From assembly GCF_020531985.1 (NCBI RefSeq), contig NZ_JAJAVQ010000005.1, positions 241,806-305,805 of the forward strand: a stretch of 64,000 nucleotides of DNA, read 5' to 3'. The notes beneath the pieces were generated by a model. The model ran no database searches, was not told the origin of the DNA, and saw nothing but the letters and a program-made list of their open reading frames with translations. This stretch comes from Rheinheimera aquimaris (GTDB lineage Bacteria > Pseudomonadota > Gammaproteobacteria > Enterobacterales > Alteromonadaceae). Within the stretch, counting starts at the first letter, position 1, and each line of letters starts with the position of its first letter. This document shows positions 28,383 through 38,700 of this stretch, piece after piece. A program made the position numbers and the translations under genes.

Positions 28383-30008
28383 TCACTTCTTTTTCATTCT
28401 TGCTATTTTTGCTTTTGATATAATTGCGATAAACGCAATAGCTGACTCTACACTGCTAGTTGTCTCAATATATTGGTTCACAGCTCGACCTAAAACTTCA
28501 TTATCAAAATTAGAATTGATGACAATATCTGTAAGTACGTCTAGTGAATCTATATTAGTATTCTCGTCCGAGTGAAACATTGCCAATTGGGTTCTTGAAT
28601 CAGGCTGCACATATGATTTTTGATTTTTCGTTTGCTGATTTTGTGCTCGCATCTTCGGTAACTGCAGTAAGGACATATCGTCAGGGTTGGTTTTTACCTT
28701 TGCAAGAATAGACTGTCCAAAAGGCAACTCAAACCACTGCCAAACATACTCTCCAACTTTATAAGAGTTTTTTAGGCACTTTAGAGATCCTAACCCTGCC
28801 ATAGCTAAACCGTCATCCAACGCTCCAACTGATAACGTTTGACTAGTTGGAGGCGACCATTTTAATAAGTCAGGATAGACAAATGTCTCTGTTTGTATTT
28901 TGAAAGCTATATCTGCTAAGCGGCCAGCCTCTCTCTCTATGTAAAAACTGTCTTGTAATGCCCATTTGGGTCTTTCTTTACTTACAGCACCTAGAATTGC
29001 CCCAGTCATTGTGGCAATTGTATCAGTGTCGGTGTCGAGCATATTTGCTGCTTCAACTAACGCACTTTCCACACCTTTTTCTTTAAAAAGATAAGCTAAT
29101 GCTGAGGCTGCCAGTGCAGTCTTCAAACCTGAGCCTCTATATTCTTTTTTATCACATCCAAGAGCGGTAATAACGTCTTTATATCCTTTAGGATCCTCGC
29201 TAAGGATACTTATAACTTTATAAATATCCTCCCTGAATTCTTTAGAAGTCTTCTCAATATCTAAAAATAGTTTTTTACCTGAGTGAGATTCCCAAGATGG
29301 GAGCCAAAAATCTTTCAGTTGCGGGTCTGCGTTAATAATATCCTCAAAGCCGTTAAAGTATTCCAGGTATTCTAACCAATTATTCGGATTAGGCACCTCC
29401 CCTTGTTTTATTACTTCAGATAAGCAATAAGAGTGAAAAATTGCACCAAGGAAACCATGAGGGTGTCCGTGAGTAACGATTGAATCTTTAAAGACATTTG
29501 TTAAGACTTGCGTTGTAAGTGCCTTAGAAGCCCAAATGTGCGGCTGCACACGCATTGCTGCACCATTACCACCACTATTTATGTATGAACTCCCTTCCCT
29601 TTCGTAAAAATTAGAAAACCAATTTACTGTTCTTTTTGATAAATTAACCGCTGCAGCCTTAGTTCCAATACCACCACCTAAGGCATATGTTGGCCACACA
29701 GTCAGTTCTACTTTTGCAAAAGTTTCAACATCGAAAACTCCATCACCTCGGATTGATCTTGAAACTGCCAGTCGAAGTTGCGTGTCATCAGAATATGTAC
29801 CAGCCGGAAAGGTTACATTCGGACCAAACCTCCCACCAATAGTTCTTTTCCACGTAACCGGTTCAGTAACATAAGGAGAGCCAGCTCTTGTTCTTACAAT
29901 ACTTTTGTTTCCATTGGTTAATTCAGTAATCCAACCCAAAGCATCACCTGCAGCTGCCCATAGCGCGGAATGAATCACCATTGATTTATGTTTGTCGTAG
30001 TTATTCAT
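28383..30008 (-). CDS. ADP-ribosylglycohydrolase (DraG/ARH family) in DarT operon
   Basis: A 541-residue protein whose first 345 residues are an ADP-ribosylglycohydrolase: AAAGDALGWITEL start, metal site SDDT at 73-76, GNGAAMR at 148-154, and the second metal site DTDTDTIATMTGAILG from D325. ARH enzymes use two magnesium ions to release ADP-ribose from modified targets. Residues 350-541 are an extra C-terminal part I do not recognise. It is the last gene of the operon, 11 bp after the DarT-like gene, so it probably reverses the modification and acts as the antidote. The gene is clearly AT-richer than darP. Family call is strong; role is inferred. Confidence 0.85.
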   Translation of the reverse strand: MNNYDKHKSMVIHSALWAAAGDALGWITELTNGNKSIVRTRAGSPYVTEPVTWKRTIGGRFGPNVTFPAGTYSDDTQLRLAVSRSIRGDGVFDVETFAKVELTVWPTYALGGGIGTKAAAVNLSKRTVNWFSNFYEREGSSYINSGGNGAAMRVQPHIWASKALTTQVLTNVFKDSIVTHGHPHGFLGAIFHSYCLSEVIKQGEVPNPNNWLEYLEYFNGFEDIINADPQLKDFWLPSWESHSGKKLFLDIEKTSKEFREDIYKVISILSEDPKGYKDVITALGCDKKEYRGSGLKTALAASALAYLFKEKGVESALVEAANMLDTDTDTIATMTGAILGAVSKERPKWALQDSFYIEREAGRLADIAFKIQTETFVYPDLLKWSPPTSQTLSVGALDDGLAMAGLGSLKCLKNSYKVGEYVWQWFELPFGQSILAKVKTNPDDMSLLQLPKMRAQNQQTKNQKSYVQPDSRTQLAMFHSDENTNIDSLDVLTDIVINSNFDNEVLGRAVNQYIETTSSVESAIAFIAIISKAKIARMKKK

Positions 30009-30019
30009 ATGTTTTCTTA

Positions 30020-30691
30020 CTAATTCTTCTTACCAATGAACTTATCAGGGTTAATTTCTACTACGACTCTTCGCAGATCAAATTGTCTCAACCAGCCTAA
30101 AACGGCATCATGGTGATTACGTTCTTTTACGTAAACCTTTCTAAGATATGTTACTGGCAACGCACTAGGATAGAGAACCTCTGCTTGCTCACAGGTGGTT
30201 AAGTTTGGAAGTCGGGTCGCACGATTTACTTTCCATACACCTGAATAGTTCTGTTTTCTCTCCACAACCTCGTCGAACATGGCTTCAAAACCTACGGTTC
30301 CTTTTGCTCTTCTACAATACTCATAAGTATTGTTGGTAGTAGTAAAATAAACGCCTTGATGTCCTAATATTTCAGTGTCAAAAGACAAAATAGCCCACCA
30401 AATCTCCGTCTGTTTGTGCCAAGACTCAGAAAACTCGAAGAAGCGTCTATTGATTTCAGATACTGACAGATTTACAAAATTTAACCAGTCCTCACTTTTA
30501 TCGAAACTTAATGATTCTTCCGGCCTGTATTTAGCATTGACATGTAATACATTCTCTAAATACTCGTCTTTTGGTAGAAGAGCTCTCGATTGCAGTAAGC
30601 CTTTTGCAAGGATGCCGACTAGGCCATTATTAGTACTGAAATGAAGAATTTCATATATACCTTTAGAATTTGAGAGTTCTACTACTGTCAT
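30020..30691 (-). CDS. DarT-like DNA ADP-ribosyltransferase (DUF4433)
   Basis: A 223-residue protein resembling the DarT/DUF4433 family, which uses NAD to attach ADP-ribose to thymidine in single-stranded DNA. Visible marks are the N-terminal strand EILHFSTNNGLVGILAKGLL with H17, the central WWAILSFDTEIL and GVYFTTTNN, and the catalytic-glutamate segment CEQAEVLYP with E171 as in DarT QAE motifs. It overlaps the helicase gene by 4 bp (ATGA). The usual partner, the macrodomain protein DarG, is absent; an ARH-family hydrolase follows instead. The overall match to DarT is moderate, so base specificity may differ. Confidence 0.72.
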   Translation of the reverse strand: MTVVELSNSKGIYEILHFSTNNGLVGILAKGLLQSRALLPKDEYLENVLHVNAKYRPEESLSFDKSEDWLNFVNLSVSEINRRFFEFSESWHKQTEIWWAILSFDTEILGHQGVYFTTTNNTYEYCRRAKGTVGFEAMFDEVVERKQNYSGVWKVNRATRLPNLTTCEQAEVLYPSALPVTYLRKVYVKERNHHDAVLGWLRQFDLRRVVVEINPDKFIGKKN

Positions 30692-32094
30692 AAATTAACA
30701 ACCTGAACTAAAGCATCTGTGAAATAAGCACTCAAAACCGACTCTTCACCAATTTTCTGGCCGATAGCTACCCGCAACCTGGCCCTTGCAACCGCTACAG
30801 CTAAAAGCTTCTGCAACACTATTAGCCCATCATCAATGTTTATTTCAGAGCACGCAGTATTCTCACCACTCAACCCCAGAATAAATACATGATCAAACTC
30901 CAAACCTTTTGCGGAGTGAAATGTACATAAAGCGATGTTCTCATCACCATCTGGCCACTCGCTATCGCGAGTAATTTCAACAAATGGAAGGCTATTTTCA
31001 TTCAGCTTGTTTTTCAAAGTGGTAAACCAAGCTCCGCCTTTGGGCTTTAAAAAAGCAACAGATTCTAAAGATAAGTCAATATTTTCTTTGATGAATGTGA
31101 TCGCCCAGTCAACTTGCTGTAAATAGTTTCCATTGACGATATAAGGCAGATCTCCGTCCTTACTAGCTGCATTTAAATCAGGTAAAGCACCGTTGTCTTC
31201 TACAGCAATACCTTCCAAAACGTGTTTTGCAAAGTTTGCTATTTGACGAGTATTCCTATGGTTTTTTCTTAATTGGAAAACCTTTCCAGGCCTAACATCA
31301 AACCCACATTCAGACCAAGTAAAACCTCTAGCATAGATTCGTTGTACAGTGTCCATTACAAATGTTAGAGAGCTTTCAATTGATAGGTGATGTTTAATTG
31401 CTCTCAACTGATTAGCCGAAAAGTCTTGAGCCTCATCAACGATGACAATGTCGTACCCTATTGACTGCGTTTCATTACTCATCATTACAGCTAAGTCATT
31501 CCAATCAATATATCCTTCTTCTGACAACCATTGTTTGTATGGGTATACAACTTTATCTAGAAGTTCCCTTCTCAATGTTCGTTCTACCCGAGGAACTGCC
31601 CCCCTCCCTGTCCTCTCATACTGGATATAGTTTTCTATATCTGCTATTGAAAACCTTCCCAACAAATAATCAACTTCTTTAACTATATATTCAGGACTCA
31701 AAGCTATGATATGGGCAGAGAGTTCCTTTATTTTGCTTTCTGCTTTTGCCTCTGGGCAAATTTTTCCATTATTTATGCTTCTTCTTGCCCATTTTGCGAA
31801 GGTCGATATTTCTACATCGACTTTCAAATCTGTATCTAGCTGGGAATCTACAAGAGCTTTTACGTAACCCGATAAAGTGCGATTAAAAGTTAAGACAAGC
31901 ACATTTATTGGCTTATCAATACTTTCCCTTTTATGTCTTGCATCGCACATGTAAATAAGAGACTTCAATCTCATCAAAGCAGTTGAAGTTTTCCCACTCC
32001 CTGCAGCCCCACATATTACTTCTACACCATAACTATTCCTGCTTATTATTGGCAGCTGTTCTGCAGTAGGTGTAGTTCTAACCAATGCTCGCAT
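30688..32094 (-). CDS. UvrD/Rep-like superfamily 1 helicase, first gene of DarT operon
   Basis: A compact 468-residue SF1A helicase. Walker A GAAGSGKTST is at 29-38, motif Ia LVLTFNRTLSGYV, Walker B IVDEAQDFSANQ with DEAQD at 220-224, motif IV KNHRNTRQIA, motif V TFHSAKGLEFDHVFI and motif VI AVARARLRVAIG. The 2B-type insertions of full UvrD appear reduced. It heads the operon and overlaps the ADP-ribosyltransferase gene by 4 bp. A helicase could expose the single-stranded DNA that DarT enzymes modify, or sense phage DNA; this is inference. No ribosome-binding site problem: GGAAGTAGAG precedes the ATG. Confidence 0.85.
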   Translation of the reverse strand: MRALVRTTPTAEQLPIISRNSYGVEVICGAAGSGKTSTALMRLKSLIYMCDARHKRESIDKPINVLVLTFNRTLSGYVKALVDSQLDTDLKVDVEISTFAKWARRSINNGKICPEAKAESKIKELSAHIIALSPEYIVKEVDYLLGRFSIADIENYIQYERTGRGAVPRVERTLRRELLDKVVYPYKQWLSEEGYIDWNDLAVMMSNETQSIGYDIVIVDEAQDFSANQLRAIKHHLSIESSLTFVMDTVQRIYARGFTWSECGFDVRPGKVFQLRKNHRNTRQIANFAKHVLEGIAVEDNGALPDLNAASKDGDLPYIVNGNYLQQVDWAITFIKENIDLSLESVAFLKPKGGAWFTTLKNKLNENSLPFVEITRDSEWPDGDENIALCTFHSAKGLEFDHVFILGLSGENTACSEINIDDGLIVLQKLLAVAVARARLRVAIGQKIGEESVLSAYFTDALVQVVNL

Positions 32095-32257
32095 TAACTC
32101 TACTTCCTTAATATCTAATCTTAACTAGTGCGTCTGAATACACTATTCAAAATATGATAATGAGCAGTAGCAAAACTATCCCTATGGAAACTTGATAAGA
32201 AAATTACATGAATAAAATCATCAAAAAACTTAATTCATCTATTGCTTCAGCAATATA

Positions 32258-32286
32258 AGAAAGACCGCTACGCGGCCTTTCTTATT
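32258..32286 (-). terminator. Terminator after ilvE
   Basis: Near-palindromic AAGAAAGGCCGCG...CGGTCTTTCTT just past the ilvE stop on the minus strand, with a T-rich end. Confidence 0.65.
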
Positions 32287-32289
32287 TCA

Positions 32290-33285
32290 TCAGCAGACCT
32301 TAACCAGCCAGCCGTGTTTATCTTCCGCTTTGCCCCACTGGATATCATTCAGTGCCTGACGTAAAGCTGCTGTTGTTGTGCCGCCCTGACCTGAGCCTAC
32401 CTGATACTCTTTACCGGCGTGGATCAGCGTACCTACCGGGGTTAATACCGCAGCCGTACCCGACAACGCCGCTTCTGTGCCTGGCTTTTGCGCTCTTTCT
32501 AACAGTTCATCTACTGTCAGCTCGCGCTCTGATACTTTCATACCACGATCACGCGCCAGCGTTAAGATAGAGTCGCGGGTTACGCCGTGCAGGAATGAGC
32601 TGTCGAGCGCTTTGGTGATAATTTCGTTGCCGTCAATCAACAGGAAGTTGGCTGCGCCGGTTTCCTGTACATCGCCATTAGGGCAGAACAATACCTGATC
32701 AGCCTGCACCGCAGCGCGGGCTTTCATAATCGGCTGCAATGCGCTGGCGTAGTTACCGCCGCTTTTTACCATCCCCATATGGGCTGCACAGCGGGCGCTG
32801 TCTTCCAGCAATAAACGCAGCGGTTTGGCGCCACCGGCAAAGTAGTCACCTACCGGAGACAGTAATACGTACAGCATTGACTCCAGGCTTGGTGCCGCGG
32901 CTTTACCAATAGAGGCTTCTGTGCCGATATGAGTCGGACGGATATACATAGAACCCGGTGGGTTAGGTACATCGGCTGCGTAGCGCTTCACGATATCCAG
33001 GATCATCTGCTGCAGCATAGCGCCATCGATTTGTGGCAGCGCCAGCAACTGGCTGCTCTGGGCTAAGCGGGCCACGTTTTTGTCCATGCGAAACACATAG
33101 ATACCGCCATCTGCATGACGAAATGCCTTTAAGCCTTCAAAGCAGGTGCTGGAGTAATGCAGTACATGTGCACCTGGGTGCAGGCTGATACTGTCCGTTG
33201 CCACCAGTTCTGGCTGGCTCCAGCTGTTATTGTGAAAATGGGAGATAATCATCTCCGGGGTAAATACGGTGCCAAATGCTGCCAT
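32290..33285 (-). CDS. ilvE: Branched-chain amino acid aminotransferase
   Basis: A 331-residue class IV PLP aminotransferase of the long BCAT type that interconverts leucine, isoleucine and valine with their keto acids. The fold is recognisable by HYSSTCFEGLKAFR, SMYIRPTHIG and the PLP lysine K174 in VKSGGNYASAL. FLHGVTRDSIL and ETGAANFLLI are further class IV marks. The size and GNYA context match the IlvE subgroup shared with eukaryotic BCATs. It is transcribed alone, with repeat copy D upstream and a terminator downstream. Confidence 0.94.
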   Translation of the reverse strand: MAAFGTVFTPEMIISHFHNNSWSQPELVATDSISLHPGAHVLHYSSTCFEGLKAFRHADGGIYVFRMDKNVARLAQSSQLLALPQIDGAMLQQMILDIVKRYAADVPNPPGSMYIRPTHIGTEASIGKAAAPSLESMLYVLLSPVGDYFAGGAKPLRLLLEDSARCAAHMGMVKSGGNYASALQPIMKARAAVQADQVLFCPNGDVQETGAANFLLIDGNEIITKALDSSFLHGVTRDSILTLARDRGMKVSERELTVDELLERAQKPGTEAALSGTAAVLTPVGTLIHAGKEYQVGSGQGGTTTAALRQALNDIQWGKAEDKHGWLVKVC

Positions 33286-33326
33286 CTTGCTAATTATTCC
33301 TGTTGATATTCGTAATAAGCCGCACT

Positions 33327-33434
33327 GTGAGTTAACCGGCTACCCTAAGCCAACCGTTGGAGCCCCGGACGGGCGGAAACGAGCCTACAGGGACGTATTT
33401 ACGGCGTGTTGGTGTGGGTATCCGGTTAACTCAC
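33327..33434 (+). repeat. Dispersed intergenic repeat, copy D
   Basis: This 108-bp element has 19-bp inverted ends with one mismatch (GTGAGTTAACCGGCTACCC and its near complement). Core: CAACCGTTGGAGCCCCGGAC, GGGCGGAAACGAGCC, CAGGGACGTATTTACGG and CGTGTTGGTGTGGG. It lies 19 bp past the tldD stop and upstream of ilvE. Here the conserved core is in the opposite direction to the flanking genes. Confidence 0.82.
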
Positions 33435-33453
33435 ATTCTAAATAATTCAAAAA

Positions 33454-34893
33454 CTACTGCGTTCCGCCGACCGTCATCGCATCCAGCTTCAACGTTGGCT
33501 GGCCAACGCCTACCGGTACGCTCTGACCTTGTTTGCCACAGACGCCAACGCCGGCGTCCAGCGCCAGATCGTTACCGACCATCGACACCTGCTGCATCGC
33601 CTCCGGCCCGCTACCAATTAAGGTTGCGCCTTTAATCGGCGCGGTAATTTTACCGTTTTCAATCAGATAAGCCTCTGACGCTGAAAATACAAACTTGCCC
33701 GAGGTAATATCGACCTGGCCACCGCCAAAGTTAGGCGCATAAATGCCCTTTTTCACGCTGGCGATGATCTCTTCCGGGTCATGCTGTCCTGCCAGCATAT
33801 AAGTATTCGTCATCCGCGGCATCGGTAAATGTGCAAAAGACTCGCGCCGGCCATTACCGGTTGGCGGCACTTTCATCAGCATAGCGTTGTGCTTGTCCTG
33901 AATGTAACCTTTTAAAATGCCATTCTCAATCAGCACATTGTGCTGACTGGGTACACCTTCATCATCAACGTTCAGTGAACCACGCCGGTGTGCCAGCGTG
34001 CCGTCATCAACAATGGTGCACAGCTTAGAGGCCACCTGCTCACCGATGCGGCCAGAGAAGGTAGACGAACCTTTGCGGTTAAAATCGCCTTCCAGGCCGT
34101 GGCCTACTGCTTCGTGCAGCAAAACGCCCGGCCAGCCACTGCCCAGCACTACCGGCATAGTGCCGGCCGGGGCATCTATCGCCGTCAGGTTAACCTGTGC
34201 CTGACGCACTGCTTCGCGGGCGTAATGCTGCCAGCGCGGCGCGTTATCCACCAGCTCAGAAAAATACTGATAATCAGTGCGACCACCGCCACCGGCACTG
34301 CCGCGCTCGCGCCGGTCGCCCTGCTGCAGCAACACCGAGCAATTCAGCCGCACTAATGGCCGGATATCGCTGGCAAAAGTGCCATCGCTGGCCGCAACTA
34401 ACACTTCTTCGTAAACACCGGATAAACTGACCATCACCTGCTCGGCGCGGCTGTCTAAGGTTCGGATATAGGCTTCAATCTGATGCAGCATCGCCACTTT
34501 ATCGGTATTGCTCAGGCTTTGCAGCGGCTCACATGGCAGGTAAATGTTACTATTACCGCTTTTGCTGAATGCTTTGACGCTGCCCTGCTGGCCCTGCGCA
34601 GCTATGCCGCGCGCCGCCGTGGCGGCTTGTTTTAACGCCGCACCACTAATGGTATCGGCATAGGCAAAACCGGTTTTTTCACCACTGATGGCCCGCACAC
34701 CGACACCGCGTTCAATATTGAACGACCCGTCTTTTACCAGCCCGTCTTCCAGTACCCAGGATTCATGCACACTGGACTGAAAATATAAGTCAGCATAATC
34801 CAGCTGATGGTCGAATAAATAGCCCAGCGTTCGCTGCAAATCGTCAGCGGTCAGCTCGGAAGCGGTGATCAGGTTCTGCTCGGGTGCAGTCAT
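33454..34893 (-). CDS. tldD: Metalloprotease TldD
   Basis: A 479-residue zinc metalloprotease subunit, partner of PmbA/TldE. The HExxxH zinc motif is in [14 protein letters not shown], followed by [20 protein letters not shown], and the C-terminus has [20 protein letters not shown]. With PmbA it forms a barrel-shaped heterodimer that cleaves unfolded peptides. It overlaps the upstream nitrilase-family gene by 4 bp and is the last gene of the mre-maf-rng-yhdP-nit-tldD run. Confidence 0.96.
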   Translation of the reverse strand: MTAPEQNLITASELTADDLQRTLGYLFDHQLDYADLYFQSSVHESWVLEDGLVKDGSFNIERGVGVRAISGEKTGFAYADTISGAALKQAATAARGIAAQGQQGSVKAFSKSGNSNIYLPCEPLQSLSNTDKVAMLHQIEAYIRTLDSRAEQVMVSLSGVYEEVLVAASDGTFASDIRPLVRLNCSVLLQQGDRRERGSAGGGGRTDYQYFSELVDNAPRWQHYAREAVRQAQVNLTAIDAPAGTMPVVLGSGWPGVLLHEAVGHGLEGDFNRKGSSTFSGRIGEQVASKLCTIVDDGTLAHRRGSLNVDDEGVPSQHNVLIENGILKGYIQDKHNAMLMKVPPTGNGRRESFAHLPMPRMTNTYMLAGQHDPEEIIASVKKGIYAPNFGGGQVDITSGKFVFSASEAYLIENGKITAPIKGATLIGSGPEAMQQVSMVGNDLALDAGVGVCGKQGQSVPVGVGQPTLKLDAMTVGGTQ

Positions 34894-35735
34894 GGTTTGA
34901 GCTCACTGTTAAATCGGTTATGGTGCGCCACCGGCATTTTTTGCCGCAGCCGCGCACAGTCGGTTAAATCTATTTCAGCGGAAATCCAGCCCGGCTCAGT
35001 ACCGGCGTCCGCTAATACGGTGCCCCAGGGGTCAATGATCAGGCTGTGACCATAGGTCTCCCGGCCATTGGCATGTATACCTGTTTGGTCCGGCGCCAAT
35101 ACAAAACACTGGTTTTCGATGGCACGGGCTTTTAATAACGTATGCCAGTGTGCCGCACCGGTTACCCGGGTAAATGCCGACGGCACCGTCAACACATTCA
35201 TACCCTGCGTTGCCATTGCCTGCATCAAAGCAGGAAAGCGCACATCATAGCACACTGATAGACCAAGCTTTAACTCACCGAGTGTTGCCAGGCTGATTTT
35301 CTGCCCGGGACAGGTCGAAGCCGACTCACGGTAACTACGGGTACCGTCACTGACCTCGACATCAAATAAATGCATTTTCTGATAGTCAGCCACTATGCTG
35401 CCATCGGGGGCGAATAAAATGCTGCTGGCATAAAAGCGGTCAGGCTGAGGGCTGCTGGTTGGTAAAGAACCGGCCAGCAGATAAACGCCAAACTGCTGCG
35501 CCAGCGCTGCACAGCGCTGCTGAATAACCCCCAGCCCCAGCGGTGCCTGATGCTGTAATTGTAAACCATCGCCACCGCCAAACACTGCAAAGCACTCTGG
35601 CAACGCGACTAAATGCGGCAGACCATTACCAAACTGCTGCGCCAGCTGCTGCAAATAGTGCTGCACCTGCGCCAGATTCAGCTCTGGCTCTGGCGTGCTG
35701 GTAAGCTGTATTGCCGATAAACGCCATTTAGCCAT
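34890..35735 (-). CDS. Nitrilase-superfamily carbon-nitrogen hydrolase (deaminated glutathione amidase-like)
   Basis: A 281-residue member of the nitrilase superfamily with the Glu-Lys-Cys triad E47 (ALPECF), K120 ([11 protein letters not shown]) and C162 ([11 protein letters not shown]). The sequence type resembles Nit1/YbeM, which hydrolyse deaminated glutathione as a repair step. It regularly sits between yhdP and tldD in this group of bacteria. I chose ATG at 35735, which gives an 8-bp overlap with yhdP; the upstream in-frame start at 35804 would give a longer overlap and an unconserved tail. Confidence 0.88.
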   Translation of the reverse strand: MAKWRLSAIQLTSTPEPELNLAQVQHYLQQLAQQFGNGLPHLVALPECFAVFGGGDGLQLQHQAPLGLGVIQQRCAALAQQFGVYLLAGSLPTSSPQPDRFYASSILFAPDGSIVADYQKMHLFDVEVSDGTRSYRESASTCPGQKISLATLGELKLGLSVCYDVRFPALMQAMATQGMNVLTVPSAFTRVTGAAHWHTLLKARAIENQCFVLAPDQTGIHANGRETYGHSLIIDPWGTVLADAGTEPGWISAEIDLTDCARLRQKMPVAHHNRFNSELKP

Positions 35736-38700
35736 GCGGCGGCTCCCGTTTTGCTGGCACCTCTTCTGCCGAGGGCAGTTCGATAATGGTTTCAGGTTGG
35801 GCAACCCGCACCGGCACCGGTATTTCTTTGCTGTGGCGGTTTACTTCTGTCACCACCGGCTCATCGAAGCTGCCGGTCACGGTGAAATTAATTTTTGAAA
35901 TCACTTCTGCACTTTGAAACACCTCATCCAGCGCCAGTGCAGCCAAACCGGTAGCCGGGTTCACCATCCAGGCGATAATGACCGGCAGGCTGGACGTCAC
36001 TTTGGGTGAGAATGCCATCTGGTAATCCAGCTTTTGGCTGACTAAATCGGCATAGCCCTGAATTTGCAGGCTACCCGGCACACCGTCGATAGCGGCATCG
36101 CTGGTTTGCACCACGCCTTGCGATACCGCCAGGTTTCCGGTCATATTGTTGTAGAAAAAGCCCTTAGAAAACACATCGCGAAAATCCAGTCGCAGCTTGC
36201 GAACCAGCGAGTCGAGGCTGAAGATAGAAAACAGCCGCGCGCCCTGATCGCTGACCTCACTAAGCGAACCCTCACCAAGGCGGTAATTTACATTACCGGC
36301 AAGCTGCGCCAGTGCAAACTGAGTCGGTGCGCCCGGCCAGTTCAGCGCAAAATTAATATCCGCACTGCTGCCGGATATCGCCGAGGTTACCTGGTATTCC
36401 TGTAACATCGCGCCAAGATTATTGCTGGTCAGTTTGCCGCTGAACTGGGTTTGTCCCAGCTCAGCATCATTTTGCCAGGCGCCGCTGGCCAGTAACTGAT
36501 TACGCTTATAACGGGCGTTAAATTCGGTCAGCAACCACTGGTCGTTAGTGCTGTGAGCTTTAGCGCTGACCTGACCCAGCTGATAGCTGCCTACCGCACA
36601 ATCGGCACAGCTGATGGTCAGTGGCGGCAATTGCAGTAGCCAGCGCTGTGCGGTTTGTGCCAGCGTCTGCGCCGTGACAGCATCGGCGCTGTTCGGTGCC
36701 GGTTGCTCAGGCCAGGGTAAATGCAGGTAATCCAGCTGCGCACTTATGCCCTGTTGCTGCCAGTCTTTGCTGAACTGCCACTGGCTGGCAATCTCAGTGC
36801 CGTTAAGCTGTAACGGCCAGTGTTGCGGCAATTGACTCAGTTCGAATACGGTATTATTCAGCATTACACCGGGCGCCATATTCAGATGCCGGACTTTACC
36901 CCGTACCAGTGACAATGGCGGAAACAGCGCCTGGTCTGAACCTGACTCAAACGCCAGTTGCTGCTGCAGCACTTCAAACCACGGAATAAAGTCCAGCTCG
37001 TTCAGGTCAAGACTAATATTAAACCCTGCACTGTTCAGGCCACTGTCTTGTTCTGCAGCAATAAGATGTACCCGGCTCAATTGCTGGCTATCGTGCATCA
37101 GCTCAGCATGAAAATGCAGTTGCTTGTCATAGTGCGCCGCCAGTAAAGAACGTTCGGCATCGCCGGTTGCTGTGATCAGCAGCTCGGCCTGTTCGCCTGT
37201 CGCTTTATGGTATGGCGCAGGCAGTAATATCTCGGTGTCACTCAGTGTAGAGCGCAGCTTGGCGCTGTAGCCAAAGCCCTGCTGAGGTAAGTTAAGTGCC
37301 AGTTGTAATTGCCAATCGGTGCTGCCGTCAACCAGATCTGCTGCCGGCGCATACAAGGCCTGCAGTAAGGATTTTGCGTCATGTTTGCCGTTTAGCTGCA
37401 GTGCCAGCTGATAACCGGCATCACTCTGCTGGCCCTGCAAGGCTGCGCTTAGCGCTAAGCCGCGCCAATTCAGTTTAAGTGCATCAGCGCGGATGCGTTC
37501 GTTCTCAAAGGATAAACTGCCGCTGACATTCTCCACCTGAATTTGGGGCGCCTGTAATGCCATACTCAGGTCGTCAAAACGAACGTCACCGCTGGCTAAA
37601 ACCGATGCCTGCTTCAGCCCAATGGCCAGATTCACATCGCCTGCCACCTCACCCTGCAAGCCAAGATGCGCTAACGTCTTGCCGAGGTTGTGCTGCAGCG
37701 GTGATTGCAACATCAGTTCTGTCACATCCTGCGCAGGTAACTGCTGGCGGATACCGATATTGATAACCTCGGCATGAAACAGATCGGCTATGCTGGCAGA
37801 TACACCCTGCTGCAGCTGTAAGCCGGCCAGTTCACCTTGCTGCGACTGGATCAACATACTGGCATTTTCAAAATACAGCGTAGCCGCCAACTGATGTATA
37901 GCTGGCCAGTCGGGGGCAAACACGAATTCGCCCTGCTCCAGTTTGGCCAGAACCTGAAACACGCCCTGCTGCTCTACGTAAGGAAACTCAGCCGGCACGC
38001 CGTGCCATAACAGGGTCGCGTCGTCGAGCTTGCCTGCGACAATGGCCTGCTCCAGATAGTGCCTGACCGACTGTGGCATATAACGCTGCGGAAAATACTT
38101 GCTGGCATTAGCCGCATCAACCTGTTGCAACCGTGCCAGGATCTGTAGCCGCTCATCCAGTGCCAGGCTGCCGTCAAGCGTCAGATCCGCACTGTTGAAG
38201 CTAAAACTGGGTATCAGCAAGCGCCAGCGGTCTTCCGTTGGCTGAGCATACAGAGTGGCGTCAAGGTTGTCGTACGCGAAGGGCCCGCTAAACAAGCCAT
38301 CCCAGCTAAGCTCACCACTGTTTGCTTGTAAACTGACTTTCGCTATTTTATCACTGACTAAAAACCTGCCACTTACCCCTGCGACGCCGGGAATATCGCC
38401 GGCCGGTTTTGACTGCAGTTCATCAAACTGTCCGGCCAGTTGCCACTGCTGATCTTTTATCCGCCACTGTAGCTGTTGCAGATGCCCGCCCGGCTGATAC
38501 ACCACCAGCTTTTTTAACAGTTCAATATCATCCGCCAGTAAATTTGCCAGCGGCGTAGCGGCTTCAAGCCGAAAGTTACTCAGGCTGCCGAGCCAGGTAT
38601 CGTCACTGTGCTCAAGCTGCAAGTGTAAATCCTGCCACTGCTGCTGTTCAGCGGCCAGTGTTAAGGCGCCGGAGTACAGCATCCAGCCAGTGGCAGTTGG

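Noticed and set aside
27829..32094. DarP and DarT as parts of one system
   Set aside because: DarP (YjgA) is a ribosome assembly factor; the likeness of names is accidental, and a terminator and opposite strands separate them.
28383..32094. Classical DarTG
   Set aside because: No macrodomain protein is present; the hydrolase has ARH metal motifs instead.
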